A stretch of 64,000 nucleotides of DNA from an uncultured bacterium (GCA_946548895.1 CAMNQF010000012.1:1-64000); one strand, 5' to 3'. Numbered from the stretch's first letter, positions 54,910 through 63,975 are shown. Notes: generated by a model not told the origin, from the sequence alone. Numbers and translations are program-made.

Positions 54910-56881
54910 GGTTTTGAATGGGCCCGTGTTCAAAAAGACGGTGCTGCGCTACTGGCCCGTCTGGGCGGCCTACTCCGTCATCTGGCTGGTGGTGCTGCCC
55001 CTCCAGGGGCTGATGACGCTCCAGATGGACGCCGCCCAGCGCTACGCCGGGGACAGCGGGTATCTTTACAACTTCGCCCGGCAGACCGTGGCCGAGCTGG
55101 CCCGGATGGCCCCGGCGCTGGCGGCGGTGTTCGGGCTGCTGGCCGCCATGGCGGTGTGCAGCCACCTGTACAACCCCCGCTCGGCCAACTTCTTCGGCGC
55201 CCTGCCCGTCCGGCGGGAGGGGCTGTTCGCCACCCACTACCTGGCGGGGCTGGCCTTCCTCACCGTGCCCAATGTGGTGATTTTCCTGCTCACCCTGCTC
55301 ATCGAGGCCGTCGGCGGGACGGTGTTTCTGCCCGGGCTGGGGTTCTGGCTGGCCGCCGCCTGCGGGGAGTGCCTGTTCTTCTACTCCATGGCGGTGTTCT
55401 GCGGGATGTTCACCGGCCACATCCTGGCCCTGCCCGTGTTCTACGGCGTGTTCAACGTGTTCGCCGCGGGGGTGCGGGCGCTGGCTTACGCGGTGCTGGA
55501 CGCCTTCTATTACGGCTACAACAGCATGGGGTATTGGGCGGACGCCGTGACCCGGTGGCTCACCCCCATGTGGAAGCTGACCGGCGACGTGTCCGCGTTC
55601 TGGGCTTGGCCCTCGGGGGCGGGCAACGGGGAGCCGCACTGGGTGGTCCACGGGCTGGACGCGGTGGCGGTATACGCCGCCGCGGCCCTGGCGCTGGCCG
55701 CCGCCTCCTTCTTCCTCTACCGGGCCCGGCGGCTGGAGAGCGCCGGGGACGTGGTGTCCGTCCGGCCCATGCGCCCGGTGTTCAAGTACGGCGTGGCCCT
55801 GTGCGCGGGGCTGGCCTTCGGCATGGGCACCGCCTATATCCTCAACACCCGGGAGGTGGGGATGATGATCTCCATCCTCATCTGGGGCGCGGCGGGCTAC
55901 TTCGCCGCCCAGATGCTGCTGGACAAATCCTTCCGGGTGTTCTCCAAATGGAAGGGGGCCGCGGCGGTGTCCGCCGTGTTCCTGGCCCTGTTCTGCGTGG
56001 TGGGCTTCGACCTCACCGGCTATGAGACCCGCGTCCCCGACCCGGACCAGGTGGCGTCCGTGAGCGTCTCCGGGCTCCACGCCGTGACCCTGGGGGATGG
56101 CGCCGACTTCATCCACGTGTGGGACTACGACGACCCGGAGACCATCGCGCGGGTGACGGACCTCCACCGGGCGGCGGTGGACCAGCGGAAGTTCTGGCAC
56201 GGGATCAACGGCTCCGTCGTCACCGACCTGCCGGTGAACTTCTCCTTCCAGGTGGACTATGAGATGAAGGACGGCTCCACCCTGTCCCGGGAGTACTACA
56301 ACCTGTGGCTGGACCCGGAGGAGCGGGACCAGGAGGGCACCGCCGCCTGGGCGGTGGAGCGGCTGTATCAGGACCGGGGGCTGTACTGGACGGCCTACAA
56401 CTTCGACGGCATGGAGGAGAATTTGGCCCAGCCGGGCTGGCGGCTGTCCCAGGTCTACTGCCAGCGGTTCACCTATCACCCGGCGGAGGGGTACGACTAC
56501 TACCTGGGCGAGGACCAGAGCGAGGAATATTTCTACGGCATGGACGCCCGGGCCCTGCTGGACGCCGTGGAGGAGGACTTCCAGGCGGGCCGCATCGGCC
56601 TGCGGACCCTGGCCGACGCCGGCTGGTACCCGCCGGAGGAGGGGCTGGAGCTCACCTTCCGGGCGGAGACCGGCGACGGTATGCTGTGCCTTGTGGAGAT
56701 CACCGTGCGGGAGGAGTCCACCTCCACCCTGGCGGCGCTGGAGCGGCTGGAAAGCGAGGGGGCCGGGGCGGGGCGGACCCAGTCCCAGGCTGAGGAGCAT
56801 GGCGCACCGCCGGACGGCGCTGAGGTGAAGTCCCCCTTCGTGTCTGACGCGCCTGTGCCCACCGCTGTGCCGGTTTCCTGA
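54884..56881 (+). CDS. ABC transporter permease with large C-terminal extracytoplasmic domain
   Basis: This 665-residue protein has about eight membrane helices in the first 370 residues (for example VWAAYSVIWLVVLPLQG, APALAAVFGLLAAMAVC, FGMGTAYILNT). A soluble part of about 290 residues (from YETRVPDPDQV on) follows, rich in aromatic and acidic residues and ending in a low-complexity tail. This matches ABC permeases of Clostridia whose C-terminal domain is called DUF6449. It probably forms, with the upstream ATPase, an exporter or sensor for cell-wall-active compounds. The start at 54884 has GGGAGGTGAGG upstream. Confidence 0.88.
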   Translation: MRSGTSSFKVLNGPVFKKTVLRYWPVWAAYSVIWLVVLPLQGLMTLQMDAAQRYAGDSGYLYNFARQTVAELARMAPALAAVFGLLAAMAVCSHLYNPRSANFFGALPVRREGLFATHYLAGLAFLTVPNVVIFLLTLLIEAVGGTVFLPGLGFWLAAACGECLFFYSMAVFCGMFTGHILALPVFYGVFNVFAAGVRALAYAVLDAFYYGYNSMGYWADAVTRWLTPMWKLTGDVSAFWAWPSGAGNGEPHWVVHGLDAVAVYAAAALALAAASFFLYRARRLESAGDVVSVRPMRPVFKYGVALCAGLAFGMGTAYILNTREVGMMISILIWGAAGYFAAQMLLDKSFRVFSKWKGAAAVSAVFLALFCVVGFDLTGYETRVPDPDQVASVSVSGLHAVTLGDGADFIHVWDYDDPETIARVTDLHRAAVDQRKFWHGINGSVVTDLPVNFSFQVDYEMKDGSTLSREYYNLWLDPEERDQEGTAAWAVERLYQDRGLYWTAYNFDGMEENLAQPGWRLSQVYCQRFTYHPAEGYDYYLGEDQSEEYFYGMDARALLDAVEEDFQAGRIGLRTLADAGWYPPEEGLELTFRAETGDGMLCLVEITVREESTSTLAALERLESEGAGAGRTQSQAEEHGAPPDGAEVKSPFVSDAPVPTAVPVS

Positions 56882-56924
56882 ACGTTTACAAGCCGCCGCC
56901 CCGGGAGGAACGGTGCGGAAACCC

Positions 56925-57170
56925 AGGCGCAGGCCGTGGGCCTTGCGCTGTTCCGGGCCCGGACACAGGCGGCAGCACAAATAGGGGGCTACGCGTCGAA
57001 AGACCGGCGCGCCGAAAGGGGCCTGTCGAGCCCCGCGTATAGGGCGCTCCCGTAAAAACGGGGATTCTTAAGGGGAAAAATCCTAAAGTGAGGCCCGCAG
57101 GGCCGAACGGCCCGGATTTTTCCCCTTAAGCGTGTCTTTGGGTACCTTTCTGCACGAGCAGAAAGGTACG
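56925..57170 (+). repeat. Family A structured repeat, copy A3
   Basis: AGGCGCAGG, ACAGGCGGCAGCACAAATAG, GGGGC, GCGTCGAAAGACCGGCGCGC, CGTATAGGGC, the small hairpin CCCG-taaaaa-CGGG, then a perfect 17-bp stem CTTAAGGGGAAAAATCC / GGATTTTTCCCCTTAAG with a GC cap. It ends with GTGTCTTTGG and the terminal hairpin GTACCTTTCTGC-acga-GCAGAAAGGTAC. It fills the 56882-57188 spacer. Confidence 0.78.
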
Positions 57171-57188
57171 CCCCCGGCAGGGCGGGCC

Positions 57189-57216
57189 TTGCAAACCGGC
57201 GGCTTTCTGTTATAAT
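57189..57216 (+). promoter_or_regulatory. Promoter of the HD hydrolase gene
   Basis: TTGCAA (57189-57194), 16 bases, TATAAT (57211-57216), just after repeat A3. Confidence 0.75.
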
Positions 57217-57250
57217 GGGGAAAACCCATATTATAGAAGGAGGCCGCGTC

Positions 57251-57832
57251 ATGCCGGGAAAAGAGGAATTCATCCAGATCTACACCGAGCACATCCACCG
57301 GGAGGGGTCCGCCGAGCTGCTGGACTACCTGGAGAACAAGAGCGACTTTTTCACCGCCCCCGCCTCCGCCCGGTACCATGGGTCCTACGCCGGGGGGCTG
57401 TGTGACCACAGCGTCAACGTGTTCCGCTGTCTGGAGGCGTACCTGGCCCGGGACCGGGTCAAAGAGGTGTACGGCATGGATTACCCCATGGAGTCCGTGG
57501 CCATCGCCGCCCTGCTCCACGACCTGTGCAAAATCGGCTGCTACAAGACGGGCACCCGCAACGTCAAGGACGACGCCACCGGCAAGTGGACCAAGGTGCC
57601 CACGTACAATTACGAGGATAAGCTCCCCTACGGCCACGGGGAGAAGAGCGTGTACATCGTCTCCGGGTTCATGCGGCTCACCCGGGAGGAGGCCATGGCC
57701 ATCCGCTGGCACATGGGCTTCTCCGGCACGGAGGACACCAGGATGGTGGGCCAGGCCCTGATGCAGTACCCGCTGGCCTTCGCCCTGGCCACCGCCGACA
57801 TGGAGGCGTCCTACTTCCTGGAAAAGATGTAA
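57251..57832 (+). CDS. HD-domain hydrolase
   Basis: This 193-residue protein has a full HD site: histidine in GLCDHSVNVFRCLEAY, the pair in AALLHDLCKIGCYK, histidine in LPYGHGEKSVYIV, and the last aspartate in ALATADMEASY. It resembles phage and Clostridia HD proteins related to the YhaM/dNTPase hydrolases; the substrate is unknown. The start at 57251 has AAGGAGG upstream. The last 14 codons together with the terminator are duplicated downstream (57879-57955). Confidence 0.88.
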   Translation: MPGKEEFIQIYTEHIHREGSAELLDYLENKSDFFTAPASARYHGSYAGGLCDHSVNVFRCLEAYLARDRVKEVYGMDYPMESVAIAALLHDLCKIGCYKTGTRNVKDDATGKWTKVPTYNYEDKLPYGHGEKSVYIVSGFMRLTREEAMAIRWHMGFSGTEDTRMVGQALMQYPLAFALATADMEASYFLEKM

Positions 57833-57957
57833 AGCGTTCCCCTCCCCGCGGCGCGGGGAGGGGAAATTGCGCCGTCCCCACCGGCATGGAGGCGTCCTGC
57901 TTCCTGGAAAAGACGTAAAGCGTCCCCCTCCCCGCGCCGCGGGGAGGGGGATTTTTA
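57788..57957 (+). repeat. Tandem duplication of gene 3' end and terminator
   Basis: The block TGGAGGCGTCCTACTTCCTG, GAAAAGATGTAAAGCG and the terminator stem CCCCTCCCCGCGGCGCGGGGAGGGG (57788-57866) recurs at 57879-57955 with few changes (CCTGCTTCC, AAGACGTAAAG). Copy 2 has the better T run (GGGGATTTTTA). The second copy has no start codon and is not expressed on its own. On the minus strand it also ends the HAD gene. Confidence 0.88.
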
Positions 57958-58767
57958 ATAAAGCCTGTCCAGAATTTCAATGGCCTGGGCCACCGCGTGG
58001 TCGTCGCAGTGCCCTAAGATCCGGGCCCCCCAGTCCCTCACCGCCTGGGAGCAGTTGGCCGGGGCAAAGGGAATGGCGCTCAACGCCAGCATGGGAATGT
58101 CGTTCTCGTTGTCCCCCATGCAGTAGAGGTTTTTCCGATCAATGTAGAGCAGGCCGGCCACCTTGGCCGCCATGGCGCCCTTGTCGCACCCCTTGGCCGT
58201 CACCTCCAGCAGGTACCGGTTGGAAAAAATGGCCTCGCAGCTGTCCCCCCACAGGGCCAGGAGACGGGCCCGCGCCTCCTTTAAATAGGGCTCGTCCTGC
58301 TGCAAAATCACCTTTGTCCAGGGGGTGGGCATCTCCCCGATGGGGGCCGGGATCTGGGTCCCGCCTACCTTCGCCAGGTGCTCCCGGGTGATTCGGTTGG
58401 GGTTGTGCACATAGATGTCCTCGCCGTGGTACGCCTCAAACCCCAGGGCCGGAAACTCCCCGCACAGCTGGGCCAGCACGGCCGGGGCCCCCTTGGGCAG
58501 GGCGCTGTCCAGCAGATAGCGGTCCGAAGCGTAGTCGTATATGGCCGCGCCGTTGGACAGCACCACCGGGGCGTTGAACAGCAGCCCCTCCTTTTCGATC
58601 TGGGGGGTGAAGGTGCGGTGGGCCCGGCCGGTGGCGATGGAAAAATATCCGCCGTTCTCAATAAAATAGCGGACGGCAGCGCGGTTCTCCGGCGAGACGG
58701 TATGGGCGCTGTTATACAGGGTGTCGTCGTAGTCCGCGAAGAAAAGCACGCCGTCAAATTTGCCCAC
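57955..58767 (-). CDS. HAD-superfamily Cof-type phosphatase
   Basis: The 270 residues start with the nucleophile motif FFADYDDTLYNSAHTVS, have motif II around SIATGRAH, the lysine CDKGAMAAKV, and motif IV CMGDNENDIPML. The C2-type cap lies between. Cof-type HAD enzymes dephosphorylate sugar phosphates or cofactors such as pyridoxal phosphate or FMN. It starts at 58767 with a long leader and is convergent with the HD gene. The nucleophile context is DYDDT instead of DLDGT, a usual variant in Clostridia. Confidence 0.9.
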   Translation of the reverse strand: MGKFDGVLFFADYDDTLYNSAHTVSPENRAAVRYFIENGGYFSIATGRAHRTFTPQIEKEGLLFNAPVVLSNGAAIYDYASDRYLLDSALPKGAPAVLAQLCGEFPALGFEAYHGEDIYVHNPNRITREHLAKVGGTQIPAPIGEMPTPWTKVILQQDEPYLKEARARLLALWGDSCEAIFSNRYLLEVTAKGCDKGAMAAKVAGLLYIDRKNLYCMGDNENDIPMLALSAIPFAPANCSQAVRDWGARILGHCDDHAVAQAIEILDRLY

Positions 58768-59168
58768 GAAAAAGCCCCCATTTCCTCAGATAAACCGGCG
58801 GCGCCCGCGAAATCCCGCCCCGCCGCGGCAATGCGCCGTAGGAAGCGCCTGCCGGCGATATTCATATTTTAATTGTATTCCATGCCGGCGGCGCTGTCAA
58901 GAGGGGTGGGCAAAAGGACGAAATAAGGGACAATTTTTTGGCGGTTTTGCTGGGAGCCCAACAAAATGTGCCGTCCTTCCCGGCTGTCCGCCAAAAGGCA
59001 ACAAGATATGCCCTCCCGCCCGGGGAAAAACCGCCCCGCGCCGGATAATTCGGGGGTTGACGAATGGGGCAAAACAGTGTAAGATAAGCCTGTAACCGTT
59101 TTGTAACTCTTTTCGGATTTCTTGTTACAGTTTCCCACAACACCAACAGCAATAGGAGGGACAATCTC
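58768..59168. promoter_or_regulatory. Divergent spacer with promoters of the HAD and peptidase genes
   Basis: Minus-strand promoter: TTGACA (58895-58900), 17 bases, TACAAT (58872-58877). Plus-strand promoter: TTGACG (59057-59062), 17 bases, TAAGAT (59080-59085). Between them is a diverged direct repeat, AACAAAATGTGCCGTCC (about 58970) and AACAAGATATGCCCTCC (about 58999). The HAD leader is about 95 bases. No gene is seen. Confidence 0.78.
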
Positions 59169-60899
59169 GTGAAGCAAACCGGGACCGAGAGAGATCAGAG
59201 GGATCAGGAGAAGATTTCACAGGGGGCCGGCGCCGCCGGTCCGAAAAACACGAAAGAGAGCTCGGGCGGGGAACAGCCCCGTTCCTGGAGGAAATATATC
59301 GAAGAGGCCGAGGCGGCCGAGAAGCAGGCCCAGCGGGAGGCCGCCAAAGCCCGGGCCGCCCAGGCAAAGAAGGAGAAGCACAGCCCCGCCGCCCTCACCA
59401 AGAAGGCCAAGGCCGCGCTGAACGGGAACGCCCTAAAGGAGAAGGCTGGAGAGACCGCCCAGACCCTGCGCGCCGCCGCCGAGGACGGCTGGGACCGGGT
59501 CCGCGGCCTTGCCGCCGGAGCCTGGGAGGGGGCCGCCAATGCCGCCGCCAAGGTCAGGGGCGTGGTGGAGCGCCACCCCATCTCCCCGCTGCTGTACGTC
59601 ACCCTGGCGGCCGTCATCGTGGGCGCCGCCGCCTTCAACGGCAGCTACACCCGGGCCTACGCCCTCAATGTCAACGGCCAGGAGGTGGGGGTGGTGTCCA
59701 GCCCCGACGAGAAGGACGCCATCGTCAGCGGCGTGGAGGCCCGCGCCTCCAATATTCTGGGGGAGCGCTACGACTACAACGCCGAGATCTCTATGACCCC
59801 GGTGTACGTCACCCCCGACGAGCTCAGCGACGCCGCCCAGATCGAGGACGCCCTGTTCCAGGACGTGGGCGCGCTGATCACCGCCTACGGCCTGCGGGTG
59901 GGCGGCGCGGAGCTGGGCTACGCCCCCAGCCAGGACGTTCTCTACAACCTGCTGGACGAGGTGGCCCAGCCCTACCTCACCACGAACACCATCCGCTATG
60001 AGTTCGTGGAGGATGTGGAGGTCTACCCCGTGGAGCTGCCCTCCAACACCAGGTTCAACGTGGAGTCCATCCGGGAGACCCTCCACGCCCTGAAGGTCCA
60101 GCAGGCCACCTACACCGTCAAGAAGGGCGACACCTTCAACGCCATCGCCTACTCCCTGGATATGTACCCCAACGACCTGTCCGTTCTCAACCCCGACGTG
60201 ATGGTGGATAAGCTCTGGGTGGACCAGGAGCTGGTCATCCAGAAGGCCGTGCCCTACCTGTCGGTGGAGAATGTCACCGACGAGACCTACGAGCAGGAGA
60301 TCCCCAGCCCCGTGGAGTATATTGAGACAGCCGACCTCTACGTGGGCGACACCAAGGTCAAGGAGCAGGGCGAGGACGGCACCGAGCGGGTCAACGCCCA
60401 TGTCACCTACGTCAACGGCGTGGAGGTCAGCCGGGAGATCATCTCCACCGAGACCCTCAAGGAGCCCACCACCACCTACGCCTACACCGGCACCACCCCC
60501 AGGCCCGTCACCGCCTCCAACGGCTACTTTATCTGGCCGGTGCGGGGGTCCATCACCTCCAACTTCGGCGGGCGCAACCTGTGGGGCAGCTACGACTTCC
60601 ACCTGGGCCTGGACATCGCCTGCCGCACCGGCACCGGCATCAAGGCCGCCGACGGCGGCACCGTCATCAAGGCCGGCTGGAGCGGCAGCTACGGCAACCT
60701 GGTAGCCATCCGCCACGACAACGGTTACGTCACCTACTACGCCCACAATTCCTCTATTTTGGTGTCCGTGGGCCAGAAGGTCTACCAGGGCCAGATCATC
60801 GCCAAGGCGGGCATGACCGGCAACGCCAGCGGCCCCCACTGCCACTTCGAGGTGCGCATCAACGGCACCAGCGTTAACCCCCGGAACTACCTGCGGTAA
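59169..60899 (+). CDS. Membrane-anchored LysM-G5-M23 peptidoglycan endopeptidase
   Basis: This 576-residue cell-wall enzyme is a zinc peptidase that probably cuts peptide cross-bridges. The cytosolic N-terminus (about 1-130) is highly charged and alanine/lysine-rich. One membrane helix follows (SPLLYVTLAAVIVGAAAF, about 137-155). An extracellular region carries LysM (about 312-360; TYTVKKGDTFNAIAYSL), a G5 domain (about 375-440), and the M23/LytM domain (about 455-576) with the zinc ligands HLGLD and the HCHF motif. It starts with GTG at 59169 with ATAGGAGGGAC upstream. The long cytosolic domain is unusual for this type. A terminator follows. Confidence 0.94.
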   Translation: MKQTGTERDQRDQEKISQGAGAAGPKNTKESSGGEQPRSWRKYIEEAEAAEKQAQREAAKARAAQAKKEKHSPAALTKKAKAALNGNALKEKAGETAQTLRAAAEDGWDRVRGLAAGAWEGAANAAAKVRGVVERHPISPLLYVTLAAVIVGAAAFNGSYTRAYALNVNGQEVGVVSSPDEKDAIVSGVEARASNILGERYDYNAEISMTPVYVTPDELSDAAQIEDALFQDVGALITAYGLRVGGAELGYAPSQDVLYNLLDEVAQPYLTTNTIRYEFVEDVEVYPVELPSNTRFNVESIRETLHALKVQQATYTVKKGDTFNAIAYSLDMYPNDLSVLNPDVMVDKLWVDQELVIQKAVPYLSVENVTDETYEQEIPSPVEYIETADLYVGDTKVKEQGEDGTERVNAHVTYVNGVEVSREIISTETLKEPTTTYAYTGTTPRPVTASNGYFIWPVRGSITSNFGGRNLWGSYDFHLGLDIACRTGTGIKAADGGTVIKAGWSGSYGNLVAIRHDNGYVTYYAHNSSILVSVGQKVYQGQIIAKAGMTGNASGPHCHFEVRINGTSVNPRNYLR

Positions 60900-60912
60900 C
60901 CACGCAACCCGT

Positions 60913-60948
60913 CCCACCCCCGGCCTTGGCCGGGGGTGGGCTTTTTTA
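60913..60948 (+). terminator. Terminator of the M23 peptidase gene
   Basis: CCCACCCCCGGCC-tt-GGCCGGGGGTGGG followed by CTTTTTT. Confidence 0.93.
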
Positions 60949-60976
60949 AAAAATCGAACAAATTCCTCAAAACCCC

Positions 60977-61005
60977 TTGACAATGTCGAACGAACATATT
61001 ATTAT
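60977..61005 (+). promoter_or_regulatory. Promoter of the 114-residue membrane protein gene
   Basis: TTGACA (60977-60982), 17 bases, TATTAT (61000-61005). Confidence 0.85.
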
Positions 61006-61122
61006 GAAGAAAAGTAGAACAAAGCGCCGAGACCGCGGCGCCGGCCAGGAAATCAGTTCGGTTTATGGGACCGCATGGATGGTATGATGAAGCCATCCTG
61101 AGAGACAAGGAGGCTTTGAGCC

Positions 61123-61467
61123 ATGAAAACTGCTTGCTACACCTTCACCACCTGGAACAGCGGCGCCATGGCCGCCGGTTTTGACGGCGCGGCCTTGGTG
61201 CGCCAGCCCCAGCGGAACGCCGCCCCGAGGGCGGACAACGTCATCGACCTGGCCGCCTGGCGGGCCGCCAACCCGGAGCTCACGCACCAAGAGGAGGAGC
61301 AGGACTGGGCCGCCCCGACCTATGGGGAGCCGGAGGAGCCGGAGCTGTCCATCCCCGCGCCCCGGCCCAGGAAGAGCCGCAGGGCCGCCGTCCTGACCGA
61401 ACTGATCTCCACCGCCAGCGTGGCCGCGGCGGCGCTGGCAATCATCCTGCGGGTGGTGGCGTTCTGA
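61123..61467 (+). CDS. Hypothetical protein with C-terminal membrane helix
   Basis: This 114-residue protein has a polar N-terminal part (MKTACYTFTTWNSGAMAAGF, NVIDLAAWRAANPEL), an acidic and proline-rich middle (EEPELSIPAPRPRKSRR), and a C-terminal hydrophobic helix (ISTASVAAAALAIILRVVAF), suggesting a tail-anchored protein facing the cytosol. AAGGAGG precedes the ATG. It has its own strong promoter and terminator, so it is a real single-gene unit. The short DLAAWR element is shared by many small Oscillospiraceae proteins of unknown role. Function unknown. Confidence 0.8.
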   Translation: MKTACYTFTTWNSGAMAAGFDGAALVRQPQRNAAPRADNVIDLAAWRAANPELTHQEEEQDWAAPTYGEPEEPELSIPAPRPRKSRRAAVLTELISTASVAAAALAIILRVVAF

Positions 61468-61483
61468 ACGGGAGCCGAAGAGA

Positions 61484-61514
61484 GGAGGACTGACTGGGTC
61501 AGTCCTCTTTTTTT
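61484..61514 (+). terminator. Terminator after the 114-residue protein gene
   Basis: AGGACTGAC-tgg-GTCAGTCCT followed by CTTTTTTT. Confidence 0.92.
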
Positions 61515-61556
61515 GCATTTTAGGCGGTTTGCGGGGAAGTTTCCAGCGGAATCAAA

Positions 61557-61585
61557 TTGACGGACAGCGGTCAGAGTGTTATAAT
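61557..61585 (+). promoter_or_regulatory. Promoter of nfnA-nfnB
   Basis: TTGACG (61557-61562), 17 bases, TATAAT (61580-61585). Confidence 0.88.
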
Positions 61586-61669
61586 GTTCACAATCAGCCC
61601 ATGGCGTACCGCCCTGGGGCGGGGGCGCTGATTTGGCGCAGGCCGAAACCATAGGAAAGAGGAGAAGCT

Positions 61670-62512
61670 ATGTATCGGATCGTGAAAAAACGGGTGCTCA
61701 ATCCCACCGTGTCCCTGATGGAGATCGAGGCCCCCGCCGTGGCCCGCAAAGCCGAGCCCGGCCAGTTCATCATCCTCCGGGTGGACGAGGAGGGGGAGCG
61801 CATCCCCCTGACCATCGCCGACTTCGACCGGGAGAAGGGCACCGTCACCATCATCTACCAGGTGGTGGGCGCCACCACCGAGAAGCTCAACCACAAGGAG
61901 CAGGGGGAGTTCCTCCAGGACTTCGTGGGCCCCCTGGGTCGTGCCACCGAGACCGAGGGTTTAAAGCGCGTCGCCGTGGTGGGCGGCGGCGTGGGCACCG
62001 CCATCGCCTACCCCGTGGCCAAAAAGCTCCACGACGTGGGCTGCCACGTGGACCTGATCGTGGGCTTCCGCAACAAGGACCTGGTCATCCTGGAGGACGA
62101 GTTTAAGGCCGCCTCCACCAACCTCATCATCGGCACCGACGACGGCTCCTACGGCAAAAAGGCCCTGGTTACCGACCTGCTCCGGGAGCAGATCGAGGCG
62201 GGGGCCCAGTACGACCGGGTCATCACCATCGGCCCCGTCATCATGATGAAGTTCGTGTGCCAGCTCACCAAGCAGTACAATATCCCCACCGTGGTGTCCA
62301 TGAACCCCATCATGATCGACGGCACCGGGATGTGCGGCGGCTGCCGCCTGTCCGTGGGCGGCGAGACCAAGTTCGCCTGCGTGGACGGCCCGGAGTTCGA
62401 CGGCCACAAGGTGGACTTCGACGAGGCCATGGCCCGGGGCGCCATGTACAAGGATTTTGAGCGCCACGCCTACGAAGAGGCGTGCAACCTGTTCAAGCAG
62501 GAGGTAAAGTAA
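61670..62512 (+). CDS. nfnA: NADH-dependent ferredoxin:NADP+ oxidoreductase, small subunit NfnA
   Basis: NfnAB is an electron-bifurcating transhydrogenase: it couples NADH and reduced ferredoxin to the reduction of two NADP+. The 280-residue small subunit has the FAD domain (IEAPAVARKAEPGQFIILRV, ERIPLTIADFD), an NAD-binding segment VAVVGGGVGTAIAYPVAK, and a C-terminal 2Fe-2S cysteine cluster in GTGMCGGCRLSVGGETKFAC. It lies one base before nfnB, the standard operon. It resembles dihydroorotate dehydrogenase electron-transfer subunits, but the linked glutamate-synthase-like gene decides the call. Confidence 0.93.
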   Translation: MYRIVKKRVLNPTVSLMEIEAPAVARKAEPGQFIILRVDEEGERIPLTIADFDREKGTVTIIYQVVGATTEKLNHKEQGEFLQDFVGPLGRATETEGLKRVAVVGGGVGTAIAYPVAKKLHDVGCHVDLIVGFRNKDLVILEDEFKAASTNLIIGTDDGSYGKKALVTDLLREQIEAGAQYDRVITIGPVIMMKFVCQLTKQYNIPTVVSMNPIMIDGTGMCGGCRLSVGGETKFACVDGPEFDGHKVDFDEAMARGAMYKDFERHAYEEACNLFKQEVK

Positions 62513-62513
62513 G

Positions 62514-63923
62514 ATGGCCAACATGAGACCGGATAAAAATCCCATGCCCCACCAGGACCCCCAGGTCCGGGCCTGCAACTTCAACGAGGTGGCCCTGGGC
62601 TACACCCGTGAGCAGGCCATTGACGAGGCCCAGCGGTGCCTCAACTGCAAGCACCGCCCCTGCGTGTCCGGCTGCCCCGTCCAGATCAACATCCCCGAGT
62701 TCATCGCCAAGGTGGCCGAGGGCGACTTTGAGGCCGCCTACCAGATCATCGCCAAGGACTCCGCCCTGCCCGCCGTGTGCGGCCGCGTCTGCCCCCAGGA
62801 GAGCCAGTGCGAGGCCAAGTGCGTCCGGGGCATCAAAAACGAGCCCGTGGGCATCGGCCGCCTGGAGCGGTTCGTGGCCGACTGGCACAACGCCAACGCC
62901 ACCGAAAAGCCGGCGCGCCCCGCCTCCAACGGACACAAGGTGGCCGTCATCGGCTCCGGCCCGGCGGGCCTGACCTGCGCCGGCGACCTGGCCAAAAAGG
63001 GCTATGAGGTCACCGTGTTCGAGGCCCTCCACCTGGCCGGCGGCGTGCTGGTGTACGGCATTCCCGAGTTCCGCCTCCCCAAGTCCATCGTCCAGAAGGA
63101 AGTGGACACCCTCAAGGAGCTGGGCGTGAAGGTGGAGACCAATATGGTCATCGGCCGGGCCATCACCATCGACGAGCTGAAGGAGGAGTTCGGCTTCGAG
63201 GCCGTGTTCATCGGCTCCGGCGCGGGCCTGCCCAAGTTCATGAACATCCCCGGCGAGAACCTGAAGGGCGTCTACTCCGCCAACGAGTTCCTCACCCGCA
63301 TCAACCTGATGAAGGCCTACAAGGACGGCGCGGATACCCCCATCCAGCACAGCCAAAAGGTGGCCGTGGTGGGCGGCGGCAACGTGGCCATGGACGCCGC
63401 CCGCTGCGCCAAGCGGCTGGGCGCCGAGGTGTACATCGTCTACCGCCGGAGCGAAGCCGAGCTCCCCGCCCGGGCCGAGGAGGTGGAGCACGCCAAGGAG
63501 GAGGGCATCATCTTCAAGACCCTCACCAACCCCACTGAGATCCTGGGCTATACCAACGCCCAGGACCCCAGGGACCCCCGGAACGGCTCCGTGGCGGGCA
63601 TCCGCTGCGTGGAGATGGAGCTGGGCGAGCCGGACGCCTCCGGCCGCCGCCGCCCCATCGTCAAGGAGGGCAGCCAGTTCGACATCGAGCTGGACTGCGT
63701 CATCATGGCCCTGGGCACCAGTCCCAACCCCCTCATCAAGTCCACCACCCAGGGGCTGGACACCGAGAAGTGGGGCGGCATCATCGCCGACGAGAACGGC
63801 CTCACCAGCCGGGAGAACGTGTACGCCGGGGGCGACGCGGTCACCGGCGCGGCCACCGTCATCCTGGCCATGGGCGCGGGCAAGACCGCCGCGAAAGCCA
63901 TCGACGAGACTCTTTCCAAATAG
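62514..63923 (+). CDS. nfnB: NADP-binding large subunit NfnB (glutamate synthase small-subunit-like)
   Basis: The 469-residue protein has the N-terminal 4Fe-4S domain (CLNCKHRPCVSGCPVQINIP, CGRVCPQESQCEAKC). The FAD-binding motif VAVIGSGPAGLTCAGDLAKK follows, with the FEALHLAGGVLVYGIPEFRL segment, and the NADP-binding VAVVGGGNVAMDAARCAKRL. It ends with the TGAATVILAMGAGKTAAKAI helix. It is the large subunit of NfnAB, and is often mis-annotated as glutamate synthase GltD/GltA, but no large GOGAT subunit is adjacent. Confidence 0.94.
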   Translation: MANMRPDKNPMPHQDPQVRACNFNEVALGYTREQAIDEAQRCLNCKHRPCVSGCPVQINIPEFIAKVAEGDFEAAYQIIAKDSALPAVCGRVCPQESQCEAKCVRGIKNEPVGIGRLERFVADWHNANATEKPARPASNGHKVAVIGSGPAGLTCAGDLAKKGYEVTVFEALHLAGGVLVYGIPEFRLPKSIVQKEVDTLKELGVKVETNMVIGRAITIDELKEEFGFEAVFIGSGAGLPKFMNIPGENLKGVYSANEFLTRINLMKAYKDGADTPIQHSQKVAVVGGGNVAMDAARCAKRLGAEVYIVYRRSEAELPARAEEVEHAKEEGIIFKTLTNPTEILGYTNAQDPRDPRNGSVAGIRCVEMELGEPDASGRRRPIVKEGSQFDIELDCVIMALGTSPNPLIKSTTQGLDTEKWGGIIADENGLTSRENVYAGGDAVTGAATVILAMGAGKTAAKAIDETLSK

Positions 63924-63941
63924 GAAAAGCTGTGATATAAT

Positions 63942-63975
63942 GACTGCCGGGGTTTGGGCCCCGGCAGTTATTTTG
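63942..63975 (+). terminator. Terminator of nfnAB
   Basis: GACTGCCGGGG-tttggg-CCCCGGCAGTTATTTT, just after the nfnB stop. Confidence 0.88.
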
